Notes: generated by a model not told the origin, from the sequence alone. A stretch of DNA of 64,000 bases from Lysobacter arvi (GCA_031216755.1 JARUHG010000003.1:186001-250000), one strand, 5' to 3'. Positions 50,997-61,158 are shown, counted from the stretch's first letter. Numbers and translations: made by a program.

Positions 50997-52363
50997 GTCG
51001 TCTGATCGTCGTTTCCAATCGCGTGGCGGTTCCCGGAACCAGCAGTGCGGGCGGGCTCGCGGTCGCGTTGCAGGCCGCCCTGGAAGAGACCGGCGGCATC
51101 TGGTTCGGCTGGAGCGGCCGCATCGATCCGGACGATTCCGGCCAGGTGCACGAGCACGATGCCGGCAACATCCGCTACATCACCGTCGATCTGTCCAAGC
51201 GCGACCACGACGACTACTACAACGGCTTCGCCAACCGCACGCTGTGGCCGCTGCTGCATTTCCGCGTCGACCTGGTGGACTACAGCCGCATCACGTACGC
51301 GGCGTACCGGCGCGTTAACGCGCTCTTCGCCGAGAAGCTCGCGCCGCTGCTGCGCGATGACGACATCGTCTGGATCCACGACTACCACATGATCCCGATG
51401 GCGAAGTTGTTGCGCGAGCTGGGCGTGACCGCGCGCCTGGGCTTCTTCCTGCACGTGCCGATGCCGTCGTCCGACCTGCTCGCCGCGCTCCCGCAGCACG
51501 AGCGATTGTTCGAAGGCCTCTCGTCGTACGACCTGATCGGCTTCCAGACCGAACGCGACCTGGAGCGTTTCCAGGATTACGTGCGCCTGTTCGGTCGCGG
51601 CCGCGTGATCTCGCACGGCATCCTCGAGACGCGCAAGGGCAAGCGCCTGCGCGCGGGCGCGTTTCCGATCAGCATCGACACCGCGCAGATCGAGGAGCAG
51701 GCGCGCGCCGCCGCGGCCAAGGTCGGCGTGAAGCGCCTGGCGACCAGCCTGTCCGGGCGCGAGCTCGCGATCGGCGTGGACCGGCTGGACTATTCGAAGG
51801 GTTTGCCTGAGCGCTTCCGCTCGTTCGGCCGCTTCCTCAAACGCCATCCGGAGCATCGCGGCAAGCTGACGTTCCTGCAGATCGCGCCGGTGTCGCGCGG
51901 CGAGGTGCTGGAGTACCAGAAGCTGCGCAGCGAACTGGAGCAGCTCTCCGGCCACATCAACGGCGCGCACGCGGAGCCCGACTGGACGCCCGTGCGCTAC
52001 GTCAACCGCAACTACCCGCACCCGACGCTGACCGGCTTCTACCGCCTGTCGCGGGTGGGCCTGGTCACGCCCTTGCGCGACGGCATGAACCTGGTCGCCA
52101 AGGAGTACGTCGCCGCGCAGGATCCGAAGAATCCGGGCGTGCTGGTGCTGTCCACGTTCGCCGGTGCGGCGCGCGAACTCGATGGCGCCCTGCTGGTGAA
52201 TCCCTACGACATGGACGGCGTGGCCGACGCGATCGCCGCGGCGATGGAGATGCCGCTGGAAGAACGCCGGGATCGCTGGGAAACGATGATGGCCGTGCTG
52301 CGCGAGAACGACATCACGGCGTGGCGCCGCAAGTACCTGGCCGCATTGCGCGAGCCGATCTGA
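50993..52363 (+). CDS. otsA: Trehalose-6-phosphate synthase OtsA
   Basis: A GT20 glycosyltransferase of 456 residues that joins UDP-glucose and glucose-6-phosphate. Features are the start [24 protein letters not shown] (about 124-139), [14 protein letters not shown] (about 261-274) and [18 protein letters not shown], which binds the nucleotide sugar. Its ATG overlaps the GH15 stop (ATGA), so it is translationally coupled. With OtsB it makes trehalose for osmotic and desiccation stress. Confidence 0.97.
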   Translation: MSRLIVVSNRVAVPGTSSAGGLAVALQAALEETGGIWFGWSGRIDPDDSGQVHEHDAGNIRYITVDLSKRDHDDYYNGFANRTLWPLLHFRVDLVDYSRITYAAYRRVNALFAEKLAPLLRDDDIVWIHDYHMIPMAKLLRELGVTARLGFFLHVPMPSSDLLAALPQHERLFEGLSSYDLIGFQTERDLERFQDYVRLFGRGRVISHGILETRKGKRLRAGAFPISIDTAQIEEQARAAAAKVGVKRLATSLSGRELAIGVDRLDYSKGLPERFRSFGRFLKRHPEHRGKLTFLQIAPVSRGEVLEYQKLRSELEQLSGHINGAHAEPDWTPVRYVNRNYPHPTLTGFYRLSRVGLVTPLRDGMNLVAKEYVAAQDPKNPGVLVLSTFAGAARELDGALLVNPYDMDGVADAIAAAMEMPLEERRDRWETMMAVLRENDITAWRRKYLAALREPI

Positions 52364-52422
52364 GGCCGCGTCCCGCCCTCCCGTTCTGGGGAGGGTCGGG
52401 GGCGATGGTGCCGCCGCTTCGC

Positions 52423-52950
52423 TTACACGCGCGCGGTGGGCTGCAGGATCTCGACCCAGTAACCGTCGGGATCCTTGATGAAGGCGATGTCCTTCATGCG
52501 CCCGTCGGTCAGGCGCTTCTGGAACGCCACGCCGAGCTGCTCGAAACGCGCGCACGCGGCCTCGACGTCCGGCACCGACACGCAGATGTGGCCGAAACCG
52601 CGCGGCTCGGCGTTGCCGTCGTGATAACGGAAGTCCGCGTCGGACTCGGTGCCGTGGTTGTGCGTGAGTTCGAGCACGCCGCGCTGGCTCAGCAGCCATT
52701 CGCCACGTGCGGGCTCCTCGGCGGGAATCTGCGACGGATCGTCCACCAGCACCAGGAAGTACAGGCTGAACTTCGCCTCGGCGAAATCGCGGCGGCGCAC
52801 GAGCGTGAAGCCGAGCACGCGCGTGTAGAAGTCGAGCGACTTCGCGATGTCCTTCACGCGCAGCATGGTGTGGTTGAACACGAAACCGTGCGTGGCCGCT
52901 TCGCGCGCGGCGACGCCGGGAATGGTGTTGAGATCTTCCTGCAGGGACAT
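52423..52950 (-). CDS. gloA: Lactoylglutathione lyase (glyoxalase I)
   Basis: A 175-residue enzyme detoxifying methylglyoxal with glutathione. The metal ligands of the family are visible: His in FNHTMLRVKD, Glu in VLELTHNHG, His in GFGHICVSV and Glu in YWVEILQP. The insert after VLGFTLVRRRDF and the length match the eukaryote-like, often Zn-type, GloA of Xanthomonadaceae. It is convergent with otsA; a ccctccc/ggggaggg hairpin near 52375-52396 may end transcription. Confidence 0.95.
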   Translation of the reverse strand: MSLQEDLNTIPGVAAREAATHGFVFNHTMLRVKDIAKSLDFYTRVLGFTLVRRRDFAEAKFSLYFLVLVDDPSQIPAEEPARGEWLLSQRGVLELTHNHGTESDADFRYHDGNAEPRGFGHICVSVPDVEAACARFEQLGVAFQKRLTDGRMKDIAFIKDPDGYWVEILQPTARV

Positions 52951-53007
52951 GGTTCGGGTCTGGGTGGGGGAGTCGAAATGACGAGATAGGGACGACGCAC
53001 GCGTCGA

Positions 53008-54627
53008 TCAATGTGCGGGATCGGTCCGCCGATCGTCCGCGGGCTCTGCAGGCGATTGGCGCTGGAGCGAAAGCAGGCCCAGCAGCACCGCCAGTGCCAC
53101 GTACGCGCCGGCGAACTGCCATGCGATGTCGCGCCGCAGACCCTCGAGCGTCCACGGCCAGTAGATGCTGCCGCGTGGGTCGACCGAATGGATGAAGCCG
53201 AACAGCGTCAGCGCCGCACCGATCAGCAGCACGACCGCGGCGCGACGGAAGCGGTGGTCGATCATCGCCACGAGCGCGGTGGACCAGATCATCGCCGTGA
53301 TGATGAAGCCGTTGCCGAGCGTGACGATGGTCGCCAGGTCCGGCAGACCGTGGCCGTCGACGCCTTCGTACAGCGCGGCGAAGCGATCCGGCGCGATCCA
53401 CGCCGGATTGCCGAGCTTGATCACCAGCAGGTAGGCCACCGACGGCAGGAACGCCAGCGCGACCGCGAGCGCATGCCGACGCGGGCTGTCGTGGAAGGCC
53501 TGCACGGTGATGTCCATGCCGACGTACACGATGATCGGCGCCAGCACCGCGATCGGCAGCCACTGCACCAGGCCCGACACGTAACCGAAGATCCCGCCCA
53601 GCCCGACGAACAGCCCCGTCAGCAGCGTGTAGCCCATGCGCGCGCCCATGTGCTTGTACGCGGGCTGGCCGATGTACGGCGTGGTCTGCGCCACGCCGCC
53701 GCAGAAGCCGGCCACCAGCGTCGCTATCGCCTCGGCGAGCAGCACGTCGCGCGTGCGGTAATCGTCGCCGGCGGCACGCGCGCTTTCGCTCACGTTGATG
53801 CCGCCCACCACCATCAGCAGGCCGAACGGCAGCAGCAGCGGCAGGTACGGAACCGTGTAGGACAGGCCGTCGAGGAACTGCAGCGTCGGCAGCGGCAGCG
53901 TGAAGCGCAGCGGCGCGGCGTCGGGCAGCTTGAAACCGGGCGCGCCCAGACCCGCGATGCCGAGCCCGTAATACAGCAGCGTGCCCACGATGAAGGCGAA
54001 CAGCACGCCGGGCATTCGGACCGGCAGCTTGCCCTTCGCCACCAGCACGTACATCAGCAGGCCGAAGGTGACCAGGCCGACCACCGGCGAACGCAGGGTT
54101 TCGATCAGCGGCAGGAAGCCCAGCAGCGCGAGCGCCGCGCCGCCGATCGATCCGAGCAGCGCCGCGCGCGGCACCGCGCGGGTGATCGCGTCGCCGAAGA
54201 ACGACAGCACCAGCTTCAGCAGGCCCATCACCACCAGCGAGGCCATGCCGAGTTGCCACGTCGCCGTCGCGGCCGCGGCCTCGTCCATGCCCTGCTGCTT
54301 GAACCCGACGAACGCCGGGCCGAGCACCAGCAGCGCCATGCCGATGCTCGTCGGCGCGTCCAGCCCGAGCGGCATCGCCGTGACGTCGCTGCGCCCGCTT
54401 TCGCGCGCGAGGCGGTGCGCCATCCAGGTGTAGATCAGGTTGCCGATCAGCACGCCGAACGCGGTGCCGGGGAACATCCGGGTGAACACGACGTCGGCCG
54501 GAAAACCGAAGATGCCGATCAGCGCGGCCGAGATGAAGCCCAGGATCGACAGGTTGTCGACGACGAGGCCGAAGAATCCGTTGAGGTCACCGGGGACGAA
54601 CCAGCGACGGGAGGCGGTGGGGAGCAT
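53008..54627 (-). CDS. Purine/xanthine-uracil-type (NCS2-like) permease
   Basis: A 539-residue inner-membrane protein with about 12-14 helices and the nucleobase-transporter layout. It starts RRWFVPGDLNGFFGLVVDNLS, contains GGVAQTTPYIGQPAYKHMGARMGYTL in the middle, and has a conserved MPLGLDAPTS near residue 86. It is probably a purine or guanine/xanthine transporter of the AzgA-like group. The substrate cannot be read from the sequence. It is a single gene between gloA and a DUF3574 lipoprotein. Confidence 0.8.
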   Translation of the reverse strand: MLPTASRRWFVPGDLNGFFGLVVDNLSILGFISAALIGIFGFPADVVFTRMFPGTAFGVLIGNLIYTWMAHRLARESGRSDVTAMPLGLDAPTSIGMALLVLGPAFVGFKQQGMDEAAAATATWQLGMASLVVMGLLKLVLSFFGDAITRAVPRAALLGSIGGAALALLGFLPLIETLRSPVVGLVTFGLLMYVLVAKGKLPVRMPGVLFAFIVGTLLYYGLGIAGLGAPGFKLPDAAPLRFTLPLPTLQFLDGLSYTVPYLPLLLPFGLLMVVGGINVSESARAAGDDYRTRDVLLAEAIATLVAGFCGGVAQTTPYIGQPAYKHMGARMGYTLLTGLFVGLGGIFGYVSGLVQWLPIAVLAPIIVYVGMDITVQAFHDSPRRHALAVALAFLPSVAYLLVIKLGNPAWIAPDRFAALYEGVDGHGLPDLATIVTLGNGFIITAMIWSTALVAMIDHRFRRAAVVLLIGAALTLFGFIHSVDPRGSIYWPWTLEGLRRDIAWQFAGAYVALAVLLGLLSLQRQSPAEPADDRRTDPAH

Positions 54628-54742
54628 GGAGGGCTCGCGGGCGTGGGGTTGGCGGATCGTAGCGGCTTTGGCCCCTTCCCCGCCGGAAGCATCGGGAATG
54701 ACGACATGCGCGTACGGCGATGCGGGCTCCCGCGCCCGCGCG

Positions 54743-55189
54743 CTAGAACGAAACCTCGACCGCCGACTGCGCCCACAGGACCGACTCGTGCCCGGTCATG
54801 CGCTTCCAGGCGAGCCGGATCGCCTCGAGGTTTCCGCGCGGTGCCGCGCCGTCCTCGTGCAGCACGACCAGCACCTTCGCCTGCTGCCGCACGAGCCGGC
54901 CGTCCCGCTGGAAGCGCCACTGGCCGTACCCGTCGAGCACCGTCAGTCCGTCCGGAAAACGCGGCGTCACTTCGGCATCCAGGAACGCGCGCCACCTCGC
55001 ATCGTCGATGACGCCGGTGCCGTCCTCGTTGCCGACGGCGAAATACAACTCGCTGCGGATCCAGCGCGACGATTGCGCCGGCCTTGCCGCATCGCCATGC
55101 ATCGACGCGTCCGTCGGCGCCGTGCTCGCGCAGCCGGCCATCGTGGAGGCGAGGAACATTGCCGCAATGAGGCACCCGGCGCGCTTCAT
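54743..55189 (-). CDS. DUF3574 family lipoprotein
   Basis: A 148-residue predicted lipoprotein. It has an N-terminal signal with lipobox MAGC (Cys20), then a domain with RSELYFAVG, VTPRFPDGLTVLDGYGQW and a C-terminal QSAVEVSF, matching the DUF3574 pattern. The function is unknown. Asp is not at +2 (Ala is), so outer-membrane sorting is likely. It is 11 bp from pgeF on the same strand and may be co-transcribed with it. Confidence 0.85.
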   Translation of the reverse strand: MKRAGCLIAAMFLASTMAGCASTAPTDASMHGDAARPAQSSRWIRSELYFAVGNEDGTGVIDDARWRAFLDAEVTPRFPDGLTVLDGYGQWRFQRDGRLVRQQAKVLVVLHEDGAAPRGNLEAIRLAWKRMTGHESVLWAQSAVEVSF

Positions 55190-55200
55190 GGCAAGGGCCC

Positions 55201-55956
55201 TCATTCGCGCGGCTCGATCCAGACCAGCGACGCCATGCGCCCGCCGCGCTGGTCGCGGCGGTGCGAGAAAAAGCGCTGCGGCTCGGAGATCGTGCACAGC
55301 CCTCCGCCGTGGATGCGATCGGCGCGCATCCCGGCCGCCTGCAACCGACGCCGCGCCAGCGCATACAGGTCCACGCGCCAGTGCCCGGGGCGAGTCGCGA
55401 CGAATGCCCTTTCCGCGTCGGCGTCGCGCGATACGAAAGCGTCGAAGACGTCCTGGCCGATTTCGTACGCCTGTGGCCCGGCCGCGGGGCCAAGCCATGC
55501 GTGCAGGCGATCGGGCGCGGTGCGCATCGCAGCGAGCGTGTTCTCCAGCACGCCGCCGGCCAATCCGCGCCATCCGGCATGCGCGCCGCCGACTTCGCTG
55601 GCATCGTCCGCGCAGAACAGCACCGGAAGGCAGTCGGCGGTGAGGATCGCCAGGACGACGCCGGGCTCGGATGTCAGCGACGCGTCGGCCTCGATTTCGT
55701 CCGCGGACGGCGCATCGAAACGATGCACCTGCGTGCCGTGCACCTGCCGCAGCCAGCAGGGCGCGGAGGGCAGGCCCGCGTGTTCGACGAGCAGTGCGCG
55801 ATTGCGTTGCACCGCGTCGGCATCGTCACCGGCACGCAGGCCGAGGTTGAGGCGATCGAACGGCGGCGCCGACACGCCCAGGCCATGGCGCAGCGTGGTC
55901 AGGCCGCGCACGCGCGGCGACACCGGCCACTGCGCGTCGATCCACGCGGCAGGCAT
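55201..55956 (-). CDS. pgeF: Purine nucleoside phosphorylase / laccase-domain protein PgeF (YfiH)
   Basis: A 251-residue multicopper-oxidoreductase-like fold protein, start MPAAWIDAQWPV. The active-site ligands are visible: CWLRQVHGTQV (His near 76), TADCLPVLF (Cys near 116) and GAHAGWRGL (His near 133). Members act as adenosine phosphorylases or edit peptidoglycan precursors. It begins 2 bp after the rluD stop. Confidence 0.93.
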   Translation of the reverse strand: MPAAWIDAQWPVSPRVRGLTTLRHGLGVSAPPFDRLNLGLRAGDDADAVQRNRALLVEHAGLPSAPCWLRQVHGTQVHRFDAPSADEIEADASLTSEPGVVLAILTADCLPVLFCADDASEVGGAHAGWRGLAGGVLENTLAAMRTAPDRLHAWLGPAAGPQAYEIGQDVFDAFVSRDADAERAFVATRPGHWRVDLYALARRRLQAAGMRADRIHGGGLCTISEPQRFFSHRRDQRGGRMASLVWIEPRE

Positions 55957-55958
55957 GC

Positions 55959-56945
55959 TCAGCGCTCCCGTTCGGCCGCGGCGGCCGTGTCCTCGCGGAG
56001 GACACGGACCAGGTGCGTGAAGTCCTCCGGCACCGGCGCGGTGCAGCGTACGGGCTCGCCGGTGACCGGATGCGCGAACTCCAGCGTCTCGGCGTGGAGC
56101 GCCTGGCGCCGGAAACCGCGCAGCGTGTCGACCAGCGCTTCCGTCGCGCCACGCGGCAGCTTCAGCGGCCCGCCGTACAGCGGATCGCCGACGATCGGAT
56201 GCTTCAGGTGCGCCATGTGCACGCGGATCTGGTGCGTGCGGCCGGTTTCCAGGCGGCATTCCAGCAGCGTGTGCGCGCGGAAGCGTTCGCGCAGGCGGTA
56301 ATGCGTGACCGCGTCGCGGCCATCCTCGCGCACGGCCATGCGGATGCGGTCGCGCGGATGGCGATCGATCGGCGCGTTGGCCGTTCCGCCGGACACCAGC
56401 GACCCGACCACGACGGCCAGGTACTGGCGGTGGACTTCGCGCGAGGACAGCTGCTCGATGAGCGCCGTGTGCGCCGGCAACGTGCGCGCGACGACCATGA
56501 CGCCGGAAGTGTCCTTGTCGAGCCGGTGCACGATGCCCGCGCGCGGCAGCACGTTCAGGGACGGATCGCGGTGCAGCAGCGCGTTGACCAGCGTGCCGGC
56601 GGGATTGCCCGCGCCGGGATGCACGACCAGCCCGGCCGGCTTGTTGACCACGAACACGTGCTCGTCCTCGTACAGGACGTCCAGCGCGATGTCCTCGGGC
56701 TCCGAATGCGTCTGGACGTCGAGCTGCGCATGCAGCGTGACCGTCTCCCCGCCGCGCACCGGGTCGCGCGGCCGGACTTCGCGGCCGTCCAGGCGGGCGT
56801 CGCCGGACTTGATCCATGCGGCCAGGCGCGAGCGGGAGAAATCCGGGAACAGCTCGGCCAGGACCGCGTCGAAGCGACGGCCGGCGGCAGCGTCCGGGAC
56901 GATCGCCTGCAGGGGAGCGGCGGGCGCGGGGGAATGGTCGGTCAT
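55959..56945 (-). CDS. rluD: 23S rRNA pseudouridine synthase RluD
   Basis: A 328-residue enzyme that makes pseudouridines 1911/1915/1917 of 23S rRNA. It has an N-terminal S4 domain ([16 protein letters not shown]), then the catalytic motif [14 protein letters not shown] (Asp near 143) and [25 protein letters not shown]. The true start is the ATG at 56945; the upstream frame overlaps the bamD promoter. It is divergent from bamD, an arrangement widely conserved. Confidence 0.96.
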   Translation of the reverse strand: MTDHSPAPAAPLQAIVPDAAAGRRFDAVLAELFPDFSRSRLAAWIKSGDARLDGREVRPRDPVRGGETVTLHAQLDVQTHSEPEDIALDVLYEDEHVFVVNKPAGLVVHPGAGNPAGTLVNALLHRDPSLNVLPRAGIVHRLDKDTSGVMVVARTLPAHTALIEQLSSREVHRQYLAVVVGSLVSGGTANAPIDRHPRDRIRMAVREDGRDAVTHYRLRERFRAHTLLECRLETGRTHQIRVHMAHLKHPIVGDPLYGGPLKLPRGATEALVDTLRGFRRQALHAETLEFAHPVTGEPVRCTAPVPEDFTHLVRVLREDTAAAAERER

Positions 56946-56980
56946 CGGACGGGCGGGATTCAGGGCAGGCAGGTGTGGAC

Positions 56981-56989
56981 TGCTATTAT
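56981..56989 (+). promoter_or_regulatory. Extended -10 promoter candidate of bamD
   Basis: tgctattat matches TGN plus a good -10 hexamer (tattat). It lies 36 bp from the bamD ATG, in the rluD-bamD divergent spacer. No matching -35 is present at the right distance, which extended -10 promoters can tolerate. Confidence 0.5.
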
Positions 56990-57024
56990 CCGGTCTTCGT
57001 ACCTTCGGCGCCCGTCGAGATCCC

Positions 57025-57870
57025 ATGAGCCTACGTTCCGCCCCTTCGCGCCTGCTGGCCCTGCTGCTGATCGTCGCCTTCGCCGGCGCGGGCTGCAGCA
57101 AATTCAAAGACAAGGATGCGGACGAGGGCGTCCCGGTCGAGCAGCTGTACGAAAAGGCCCACAAGTCGATGACCAACGGCAACTGGGCGGCCGCCGAAAC
57201 CACGTTCAAGCGCCTGGTCGCACAGTATCCGTATGGCCCGTACACCGAGCAGGCGCTGGTCGAAACCGCCTACGCGCAGTACAAGGCCGGCAAGCACGAC
57301 GACGCGATCAGCAGCATCGACCGCTTCATCCGCACGTACCCGACGCACAAGAACATCGCGTACATGTACTACCTGCGCGGCCTGTCGAACTCCAGCCGCG
57401 ACACGGTGTTCCTGCAGAAGGTGTGGACGCTGGACGCGAGCCGCCGCGACCTGGCGACGCCGCTGCAGGCGTTCAACGATTTCTCGATCGTCGCCGACCG
57501 CTACCCGAACAGCCGCTACGCCGCCGACGCGCGCCAGCGCATGATGGGCCTGCGCGACATGTTCGCCCGCCACGAACTCGACACCGCCCTGTACTACCTG
57601 CGTCGCACCGCGTACGTCGCGGCCGCCGAACGCGCGAAGTTCCTGCTGGAGACCTACCCGCAGAGCTCGTACCAGAACGACGCCGTCGCCACGCTGGCCG
57701 CCGCGTACGAAGGTCTGGGCAACGATGTGCTGGCCGCCGATGCACGTCGCGTGCTGCAGCTCAACGATCCCGGCCATCCGTTCCTCGCCGGCAAGTGGCC
57801 GGACTACCCGAGCAACTGGCGCAAGCTCAACCCGTTCGCGGGCGAGAAGTCGGCGCTGGACAACGACTGA
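57025..57870 (+). CDS. bamD: Outer-membrane assembly lipoprotein BamD
   Basis: An essential lipoprotein of the BAM complex that folds outer-membrane proteins, presumably including CdiB. The 281 residues have a lipobox GAGC (Cys near residue 24), then five TPR-type repeats ([77 protein letters not shown]). The C-terminal end ([15 protein letters not shown]) is short. A strong terminator follows. Confidence 0.96.
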   Translation: MSLRSAPSRLLALLLIVAFAGAGCSKFKDKDADEGVPVEQLYEKAHKSMTNGNWAAAETTFKRLVAQYPYGPYTEQALVETAYAQYKAGKHDDAISSIDRFIRTYPTHKNIAYMYYLRGLSNSSRDTVFLQKVWTLDASRRDLATPLQAFNDFSIVADRYPNSRYAADARQRMMGLRDMFARHELDTALYYLRRTAYVAAAERAKFLLETYPQSSYQNDAVATLAAAYEGLGNDVLAADARRVLQLNDPGHPFLAGKWPDYPSNWRKLNPFAGEKSALDND

Positions 57871-57892
57871 AGCTGTTCGACACACACGCAAC

Positions 57893-57919
57893 AAAACGCC
57901 GCCCTCGGGCGGCGTTTTT
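57893..57919 (+). terminator. Rho-independent terminator after bamD
   Basis: A GC-rich 9-base stem (acgccgccc / gggcggcgt) with a 2-base turn, preceded by A residues and followed by ttttt, stands 23 bases after the bamD stop. It is a classic intrinsic terminator. Confidence 0.92.
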
Positions 57920-57952
57920 GTTTGGGCAGCGCGCGCAATGCTTCGACGCTGT

Positions 57953-58052
57953 CATCCCCGCGATGGCGGGAATCGATCCATCAGATCCATCCAGTCGGGC
58001 GCCGAGGTGAGGCGCCGCGCCGATGGGTTCCCGCCTTCGCGGGAATGACGAC
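57953..58052. repeat. Inverted pair of REP-like palindromes
   Basis: The arms gtcatccccgcgatggcggg (about 57953-57973) and its complement cccgccttcgcgggaatgac (about 58030-58049) face each other around a gatccatc-rich middle. It is the same element as at 40783-41034. It lies between convergent bamD and nadE. Confidence 0.8.
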
Positions 58053-58057
58053 CTCGC

Positions 58058-59692
58058 TCAGTGCCCGTACCCGTTCGTGATCGGGTACCGCCGTTCGCGA
58101 CCGAACGCGCGGCGCGACACCTTCGGTCCCGGCGCCGCCTGATGGCGCTTCCATTCGCTGATCCGTACCAGGCGCAGCACGCGGTCCACGGTCGCCTGGT
58201 CGAAACCGGCGGCGATGATGTCCTCGCGCGATTGCTCCTGGTCGACGTAGCGAAGCAGGATCGCGTCGAGCACGTCGTAGGGGGGCAGCGAGTCCTGGTC
58301 CTTCTGGTTCTCGCGCAGTTCCGCCGACGGCGGGCGCTCGATGACCGCCTGCGGAATCACCCGGTCGCCGACCGTGTTGCGCCAACGCGCGAGGGCGAAC
58401 ACCTCGGTCTTGTAGAGGTCCTTCAGCGGCGCGTAGCCGCCGGCCATGTCGCCGTAGATGGTGGCGTAGCCGACCGCGTACTCGCTCTTGTTTCCGGTGG
58501 TCAGCAGCAGGCCGCCGAACTTGTTGCTCATCGCCATCAGCAGCGCGCCGCGGATGCGCGATTGCAGGTTCTCTTCGGTCGTATCCACCGGACGGCCGGC
58601 GAACGTCTCCGACAGTGCATCGAGGAAGCCCTGGAACGGCTTCTCGATCGGCAGCGTCAGCAGCCGCACGCCCTGGATGCGGCACTGCTCCTCGGCCAGG
58701 TCGTTCGACATGCCCGCCGTGTAGCGCGAGGGCATGCGCACGGCGGTAACGTTCTCGGCACCGAGCGCGTCCACCGCGATCGCCAGCACCAGCGAGGAGT
58801 CGATGCCGCCGGAGAGGCCCAGCCACGCATGCTTGAAGCCGTTCTTGGCGAAGTAGTCGCGCGTGCCGCGCACCACCGCCCGCCAGGCCAGCGCGTCGCG
58901 GCTCTCGTCGCCGTCCTCCATCCACTGCACGGGCGAGAAGCGGCGCGAATCGGGGTCGAAATCCACCACCAGCCACTGGTCGGTGAAGGCCGCGGCGGCC
59001 GGATGCACCGTGCCGTCGCCGTCGGCGACGACCGAGCCGCCGTCGAAGACGATCGCATCCTGGCCGCCCACCGCGTTCACGTAGACCAGGCCGACGCCGG
59101 TTTCCTGGACGCGTTGTGCCATCAATGCGTCGCGGTCGGCGTGCTTGTCGCGCTCGAACGGCGAGGCGTTGGGCACGAGCACCAGTTCGGCGCCCTTTGC
59201 CACCGTGCTGGCCAGCGGCTCGGGAAACCACAGGTCCTCGCAGACCAGCAGCCCGACCTGCACGCCGTCGACGTCGAAGACGCAGTCGTCGCGATCGGGA
59301 TCGACATCGAAATAGCGGCGCTCGTCGAAAACGGCGTAGTTCGGCAGTTCGCGCTTGCGATACGTGTGCGAGACGTGGCCGTCGCGCAGCACGCTCGCCG
59401 CGTTGTAGACGATGCTGCCTGCCGCCTGTGGCCAGCCGACCACCGCCACGATGTCGCGCACGCCGGCGGCGATGCGTTCCAGCTCCGCCTGGCAATCGGC
59501 CAGGAACGCCGGCCGCAGCAGGAGGTCCTCCGGCGGATAGCCGCTGAGCGCCAGTTCCGGGAACAGCACGATGTCGGCGCCGTATTCGTCGCGCGCCTGC
59601 CCGATCATCGCCGCGATGCGCTCGGCGTTGCGCTGGACGGCGCCGACGGGGAAGTCGAACTGCGCGAGGGCGATGCGGAGGGGGTTCGGCAT
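58058..59692 (-). CDS. nadE: Glutamine-dependent NAD+ synthetase
   Basis: A two-domain enzyme of 544 residues. The N-terminal nitrilase-like glutaminase (about 1-265) shows the triad Glu in LFPELALSGYP, Lys in YRKRELPNY and Cys in LLVCEDLWFP. The C-terminal synthetase has the P-loop GLSGGIDSSLVLAI near residue 295. It forms NAD+ from deamido-NAD. No operon partner is evident. The region upstream holds a palindrome and a decayed DUF559 gene. Confidence 0.96.
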   Translation of the reverse strand: MPNPLRIALAQFDFPVGAVQRNAERIAAMIGQARDEYGADIVLFPELALSGYPPEDLLLRPAFLADCQAELERIAAGVRDIVAVVGWPQAAGSIVYNAASVLRDGHVSHTYRKRELPNYAVFDERRYFDVDPDRDDCVFDVDGVQVGLLVCEDLWFPEPLASTVAKGAELVLVPNASPFERDKHADRDALMAQRVQETGVGLVYVNAVGGQDAIVFDGGSVVADGDGTVHPAAAAFTDQWLVVDFDPDSRRFSPVQWMEDGDESRDALAWRAVVRGTRDYFAKNGFKHAWLGLSGGIDSSLVLAIAVDALGAENVTAVRMPSRYTAGMSNDLAEEQCRIQGVRLLTLPIEKPFQGFLDALSETFAGRPVDTTEENLQSRIRGALLMAMSNKFGGLLLTTGNKSEYAVGYATIYGDMAGGYAPLKDLYKTEVFALARWRNTVGDRVIPQAVIERPPSAELRENQKDQDSLPPYDVLDAILLRYVDQEQSREDIIAAGFDQATVDRVLRLVRISEWKRHQAAPGPKVSRRAFGRERRYPITNGYGH

Positions 59693-59717
59693 GGTGAGTG
59701 ATTCGATTCGCGCTAGG

Positions 59718-59740
59718 CCCTCTCCCGCTACGGGAGAGGG
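59718..59740. repeat. Perfect hairpin upstream of nadE
   Basis: A 10-base stem (ccctctcccg / cgggagaggg) with loop cta, followed by ttggggtgaggg. This is part of a frequent Xanthomonadaceae extragenic element found at ends of DUF559-type genes (coding GPHPNPLP in one frame), as here. Confidence 0.7.
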
Positions 59741-60022
59741 TTGGGGTGAGGGCCGGCCGCCAATGCCGCGTGGATCATGTCGAGCACGGCATCGGTCCGC
59801 GTGAGGACGTCATTGTTCCAGAATCTGGGGACACCGTAGCCAAGGGCCTGTAAATGGGCCGTCCTCGTCGCGTCTGCCGCATCGCGTCTACGTGCTGGCC
59901 GCCGCCCGGTTCGATGATCGATCCTGCCTCCATGAAGGCGAAGTCGGCGGTGTGGGCCCAAGCGGACCTGACGGCAGAACTTGCGGCCATCGGCGCTCGA
60001 TCGCGCAGGAGGAACCAGAGAT
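59733..60022 (-). pseudogene. Decayed DUF559 (Vsr-like endonuclease fold) gene
   Basis: Pieces of a DUF559 protein appear in order but in different frames: LWFLLRDR (near 60000), DGRKFCRQVRLGPH, TADFAFMEAGSIIEPGGGQH, and TAHLQALGYGVPRFWNNDVL..DAVLDMIHAAL. At least three frameshifts separate them, so no product is made. The conserved GGQH and FWNNDVL blocks make the family call good. It ends in the palindromic GPHPNPLP tail at 59718-59740. Confidence 0.75.
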
Positions 60023-60138
60023 GGCGCTCCGCATCGGTCGCCTGCCTGCGAAGGACGCGTGCGAAATCGCGTTGCGACTGTCATTCCGACGTCGAATCGG
60101 GCGATGCCTCGTCTGCCGTCGCCCCAGCCGCCCCAACG

Positions 60139-60165
60139 AAAAAGGCCGCCCGAAGGCGGCCCTTT
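60139..60165 (-). terminator. Rho-independent terminator after sucD
   Basis: On the minus strand a GGGCCGCC/GGCGGCC stem with a TTCG loop runs into TTTTT, about 25 bases after the sucD stop. It ends the sucC-sucD transcript. Confidence 0.88.
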
Positions 60166-60189
60166 CCGAACAACGTTGTACCGAGACGC

Positions 60190-61065
60190 TTACTTCGCCA
60201 GACGCTTGGCGATCGCCGCGCCGAGGTCGCCAGGCGACTTCACCGTGGTGACGCCGGCCTTTTCCATCGCGGCGAACTTGCCTTCCGCGGTGCCCGAGCC
60301 GCCCGAGGCGATCGCGCCTGCATGGCCCATGCGCTTGCCCTTCGGGGCCGAGGCGCCGGCGATGAAGCCCACGACCGGCTTGGTCACGTGCTTGGCGATG
60401 AACTCCGCCGCTTCTTCCTCGGCCGAACCGCCGATCTCGCCGACCATGATGATGCCTTCGGTCTGCGGATCGTCCTGGAACCACTTCAGCGCGTCGATGA
60501 AGTTGGTGCCGTTGATCGGATCGCCGCCGATGCCGATGCAGGTCGACTGGCCCAGGCCGACGTCGGTGGTCTGCTTGACGGCTTCGTACGTCAGCGTGCC
60601 CGAACGCGACACGATGCCGATCTTGCCCGGCATGTGGATGTGGCCCGGCATGATGCCGATCTTGCACTCGCCCGGCGTGATCACGCCCGGGCAGTTCGGA
60701 CCGACCAGCACGGTGGCCGGGTAGTCCTTCAGCACGTTCTTGGCGCGCAGCATGTCCAGCACCGGGATGCCCTCGGTGATGCACACGATCACCTTGATGC
60801 CGGCGGCGGCCGCTTCCATGATCGCGTCGGCCGCGAACGGCGGCGGGACGTAGATGACGGACGCGTCGGCGCCGGTGGTCTTCACGGCTTCAGCCACGGT
60901 GTTGAAGACCGGCAGGCCCAGGTGCTGCGTGCCGCCCTTGCCCGGCGTGACGCCGCCGACGACCTGGGTGCCGTACTCCAGCATCTGCTGCGCGTGGAAG
61001 GTGCCCTGCGAGCCGGTGAAGCCCTGGACGATCACCTTCGTGTTCTTGTTGATCAAAACGGACAT
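60190..61065 (-). CDS. sucD: Succinyl-CoA synthetase alpha subunit
   Basis: The TCA-cycle subunit that binds CoA and carries the phosphohistidine. The 291 residues start [24 protein letters not shown], with a CoA-binding Rossmann domain, [20 protein letters not shown] near 123-142 and the active-site His in [25 protein letters not shown] near 247. It is paired with sucC, from which it is unusually separated by 168 bp holding two hairpins. Confidence 0.97.
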   Translation of the reverse strand: MSVLINKNTKVIVQGFTGSQGTFHAQQMLEYGTQVVGGVTPGKGGTQHLGLPVFNTVAEAVKTTGADASVIYVPPPFAADAIMEAAAAGIKVIVCITEGIPVLDMLRAKNVLKDYPATVLVGPNCPGVITPGECKIGIMPGHIHMPGKIGIVSRSGTLTYEAVKQTTDVGLGQSTCIGIGGDPINGTNFIDALKWFQDDPQTEGIIMVGEIGGSAEEEAAEFIAKHVTKPVVGFIAGASAPKGKRMGHAGAIASGGSGTAEGKFAAMEKAGVTTVKSPGDLGAAIAKRLAK

Positions 61066-61158
61066 TGTTGGAGTCCTTGAAATTCTTTGGGATGGCTGAC
61101 TTCGGATGCATCGGACATCGGCAAGCCGATGTCCGCGAGCCGTACTTCCACATCCCCC

